Positions 13,626-15,942 of a DNA stretch of 15,942 bases are shown one piece after another. The notes beneath the pieces are model-generated. The model saw only the letters and a list, made by a program, of their open reading frames with translations, was not told the origin of the DNA and searched no databases. A program made the translations under genes and the position numbers. The stretch comes from Bacteroidales bacterium (lineage in GTDB: Bacteria; Bacteroidota; Bacteroidia; Bacteroidales; Muribaculaceae): the NCBI GenBank assembly GCA_004553095.1, contig SFMJ01000023.1, positions 1-15,942 of the forward strand. Reading direction: 5' to 3'. Within the stretch, counting starts at the first letter, position 1, and each line of letters starts with the position of its first letter.

Positions 13626-15668
13626 TTGAAACAACATAGAAGAAACATACTAAGAACACTGATAATGCTGACGGTCGTTGTGTTAACAGCGACCGTTGGC
13701 TATGCGCAACCCGGAGCGAAAAAAACGGAAAAGAAAGAGAAAAAGGTCTACCCTCCGGGGAGTTCCTGGAGACTCAGTTATCCGCTTGGCGACAGGATCG
13801 AGAGCACGATGGACACAGTGCTCCTCGACTATCACCGGGAATTTGTGACGGCGCTTCAATCGGATGCATGGGCATCGACGGGACAATTCACCGGTCCGGG
13901 CATCGACATGATCTACTTCAACCGGGAACAGAATCGCCCCTTCTACTTTGAGAATGCGATAAGCCACTGGGTGCCGACCTTTGAGAAGCAGAAATTCTAT
14001 AATGTCTACATACCCTACACCCAGTTGACCTACAAATGGGGCACGGGCGCAGAGAGTCGCACCGACAATTTGCGAGCCACCTTTGCGGGGAATGTGAACC
14101 GCAAAGTCGGAGTCGGGGCATGGTTTGACTATCCCTACACTAAAGCCTCGTATGATGCCCAGTCTGCGAAGGGGATAGGTTTTGGCGTCTCAGGTTACTA
14201 CACCGGTTCGCGCTACGAGATGCAAGCCTTCTTCAATCAATACAACCATCTGAACAAAGAGAATGGGGGTATCACCGACGACCTCTACATCACCGACCCG
14301 GCGCAACTGCAGGGAGGAGTCACGAAAATTGACTCCAAGAGCATACCGACACGTCTATCGGCGACCCACAATCGACTGGTAGGGTCGGAATTTTATATGA
14401 ACCATGTCTACAAGCTTGGTTTCTGGAGGGATATCACCCAAGAGGGAGACACGGTTCAGAAGCAAGAATATGTGCCGGTGACAAAGATCATCTACACCTT
14501 CGACTGGAAGAACTACCATCGCCTCTTCTTGGATGCCGACGCAACGGAGGCAGAGCAATTTTGGGAGAACACCTACTTCACTGCGGGTAGCACACGCGAG
14601 CACAATCGCTACTGGACGATAGCCAACACAATCGGTGTCGAGATGGTGGAGGGTTTTCAGAAATGGGCAAAATTTGGTCTCGGAGTTTATGCCACCTACG
14701 AGATCGACCGCTATGGATATGAGGTCGAAGGGATGGACGAGCGTCCGTCAGATCCGACCGAAGAGGGAGAAACGCCGACCGGGTTGACCCCCCTTCCGGA
14801 GGGATATGAAGCAGGACTTGGGGAGACACGCCACAGGCTCTGGGTCGGCGGGCGCTTGGCGAAGACCAAGGGGAGTATCATCCGCTATGCGGCAGATGCC
14901 AAATTCGGACTCTCCGGAGATGTATTGGGGGATATCGACATCAGCGGCGACATAGAGACACGCTTCCGCATGGGCAAAGACACGGTAAGAGTCTCGGCAC
15001 ATGGATTCTTCCGCAACGTCGAACCCAACTATATGATGCAACACTATGTAGGCAACCACTTCATCTGGAACAACGACTTCGGGAAGATCCGTAGTTTCCG
15101 GGCAGAGGGCAGGCTCTACATTCCCTGGTCGAAGACCGAACTGAGAGTAGGAGTCGAGAATGTGCAGAATCAGGTATACTTCAACACCCGGAGTCTGCCG
15201 CAGCAATATGGCGGGAGTGTCCAAATCTTCTCCGCCTCAATCGATCAGAAACTACGCTTCGGGATATGGAACTGGGACAATCGGGTAACCTATCAGACCT
15301 CCTCGAACTCGGACGTGATACCTCTGCCGAAATTGGCGGTATATAGCAACATGTACCTATACTTCAAAGCCTTCAAGGCACTGACCGTGCAGGTGGGAGT
15401 GGACTGCGACTACTACACTCGCTACTGGGGTATGGACTATCAACCCGCTACAATGACTTTCCAACAGCGAGGAGGAGGAGGCGAAGATTTGGGGAACTTC
15501 ATACTATCCAACGTCTACTTAAACTTCAAACTATATAAAGTGAGGGCATTCCTAATGTACTCACACGTGAATCAGGGCTGGTTTTCCAAGGGCTACTTCT
15601 CCCTGCCCCACTACCCTATCGACCCCCACCAATTCCGGTTAGGTCTCTCGATAGACTTCACAGACTGA
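13626..15668 (+). CDS. Putative porin (Porin_10 family outer-membrane beta-barrel)
   Basis: A 680-residue exported protein. Residues 1-27 form a signal peptide with a strongly basic start (KQHRR), a hydrophobic core and GYA before the predicted cut. After a Lys-rich stretch (about 32-42), the rest is rich in aromatic residues and alternating short strands typical of an outer-membrane barrel, ending in FRLGLSIDFTD. The pattern matches the Bacteroidetes family annotated as putative porin. The start is TTG at 13626: it supplies the basic residues of the signal peptide, whereas the next in-frame ATG, at residue 14, would remove them. An out-of-frame ATG at 13616 opens only a seven-codon frame overlapping the TTG. 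The substrate is unknown. A segment rich in Glu, Pro and Gly (about 373-400) is probably a loop. It is followed after 35 bp by the partial membrane protein. Confidence 0.85.
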   Translation: MKQHRRNILRTLIMLTVVVLTATVGYAQPGAKKTEKKEKKVYPPGSSWRLSYPLGDRIESTMDTVLLDYHREFVTALQSDAWASTGQFTGPGIDMIYFNREQNRPFYFENAISHWVPTFEKQKFYNVYIPYTQLTYKWGTGAESRTDNLRATFAGNVNRKVGVGAWFDYPYTKASYDAQSAKGIGFGVSGYYTGSRYEMQAFFNQYNHLNKENGGITDDLYITDPAQLQGGVTKIDSKSIPTRLSATHNRLVGSEFYMNHVYKLGFWRDITQEGDTVQKQEYVPVTKIIYTFDWKNYHRLFLDADATEAEQFWENTYFTAGSTREHNRYWTIANTIGVEMVEGFQKWAKFGLGVYATYEIDRYGYEVEGMDERPSDPTEEGETPTGLTPLPEGYEAGLGETRHRLWVGGRLAKTKGSIIRYAADAKFGLSGDVLGDIDISGDIETRFRMGKDTVRVSAHGFFRNVEPNYMMQHYVGNHFIWNNDFGKIRSFRAEGRLYIPWSKTELRVGVENVQNQVYFNTRSLPQQYGGSVQIFSASIDQKLRFGIWNWDNRVTYQTSSNSDVIPLPKLAVYSNMYLYFKAFKALTVQVGVDCDYYTRYWGMDYQPATMTFQQRGGGGEDLGNFILSNVYLNFKLYKVRAFLMYSHVNQGWFSKGYFSLPHYPIDPHQFRLGLSIDFTD

Positions 15669-15703
15669 TGGATCGACATCCGGAATAGCGACAAAAGAAT
15701 GCC

Positions 15704-15942
15704 ATGACAGAAATTACGACATTTGAGGCGGCGGCTCACTATATGCGTGGTGTAACCACCATGTACTTCATCTTCTGGGCGATCGAGATTTACAAGCATC
15801 GCAAAGAAGACAACATGAAGCATGTGCTCTTCATCACGATAAGTTTCATCACGCTCTGCTATCTTAAAGACATCATCTTCATCATTGATCCGATCAAACA
15901 GAATATAGTAACGGAAAACATAGTGGGTCTCATCGATATGCT
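15704..15942 (+). CDS. Membrane protein, N-terminal fragment cut by the window end
   Basis: An open frame starts at ATG 15704 and runs without a stop to the window edge, giving 79 codons. After a short amphipathic start there are two hydrophobic segments, about 17-30 (VTTMYFIFWAIEIY) and 40-61. They are joined by a charged loop (KHRKEDNMKH) and followed by a more polar region. The pattern resembles the membrane-embedded N-terminus of some Bacteroidales regulators (AraC or histidine-kinase proteins with multiple TM helices), but the output domain lies outside the window, so this is a guess. It is 35 bp after the porin stop and probably cotranscribed. A closer ATG at 15668 reaches a stop after six codons and was not used. 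Confidence 0.65.
   Translation, partial: MTEITTFEAAAHYMRGVTTMYFIFWAIEIYKHRKEDNMKHVLFITISFITLCYLKDIIFIIDPIKQNIVTENIVGLIDM

Noticed and set aside
15668..15688. ATG near the porin stop as the start of the next gene
   Set aside because: The frame reaches TAG after six codons. The real downstream frame starts at 15704.

Overview
The window comes from a member of the Bacteroidales. The evidence is promoter -7 boxes of the Bacteroidetes type (TAnnTTTG), a hybrid two-component system carrying a periplasmic sugar-binding domain, a Porin_10-type outer-membrane protein, a DUF4301 protein and A-rich leaders without strong Shine-Dalgarno sites. I cannot name the genus from the sequence alone. No tRNA, rRNA, CRISPR array, transposase or phage gene was seen.

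Region 1 (about 1-7330) is a compact fructan/fructose utilisation locus. On the minus strand lie a secreted GH32 fructan hydrolase, an MFS sugar permease and a PfkB-family fructokinase, closely spaced (45-47 bp gaps) and ending in a hairpin terminator. Divergent from them, across a 205-bp AT-rich control region, is a large hybrid sensor (periplasmic binding protein domain, TM, histidine kinase, receiver, AraC DNA-binding domain) like the fructose sensor BT1754 of Bacteroides thetaiotaomicron. The implied circuit is that GH32 frees fructose in the periplasm, the hybrid sensor detects it and activates the operon, and the permease and kinase then bring fructose into glycolysis. No SusC/SusD pair is present in the window.

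Region 2 (7331-9162) is a stand-alone AspT/YidE-family transporter with its own promoter. It converges on ruvX, and a near-perfect 38-bp palindrome lies between them and overlaps the ruvX stop. Region 3 (9187-10313, minus) holds ruvX and a reverse-rubrerythrin peroxidase with its own terminator. Region 4 (10498-15942, plus) holds tilS, a DUF4301 protein, a putative porin and the start of a membrane protein that runs off the window.

Most of the window is ordinary core or sugar-utilisation content. The points most worth following are: the DUF4301 protein, whose motifs look like a divergent UDP-sugar pyrophosphorylase; three genes whose best start codon is TTG, one directly preceded by a start-stop ATG-TAA; a 20-bp sequence shared by the two ends of the left half of the window; and an array of ATGnnACAAA motifs in front of the sensor gene.
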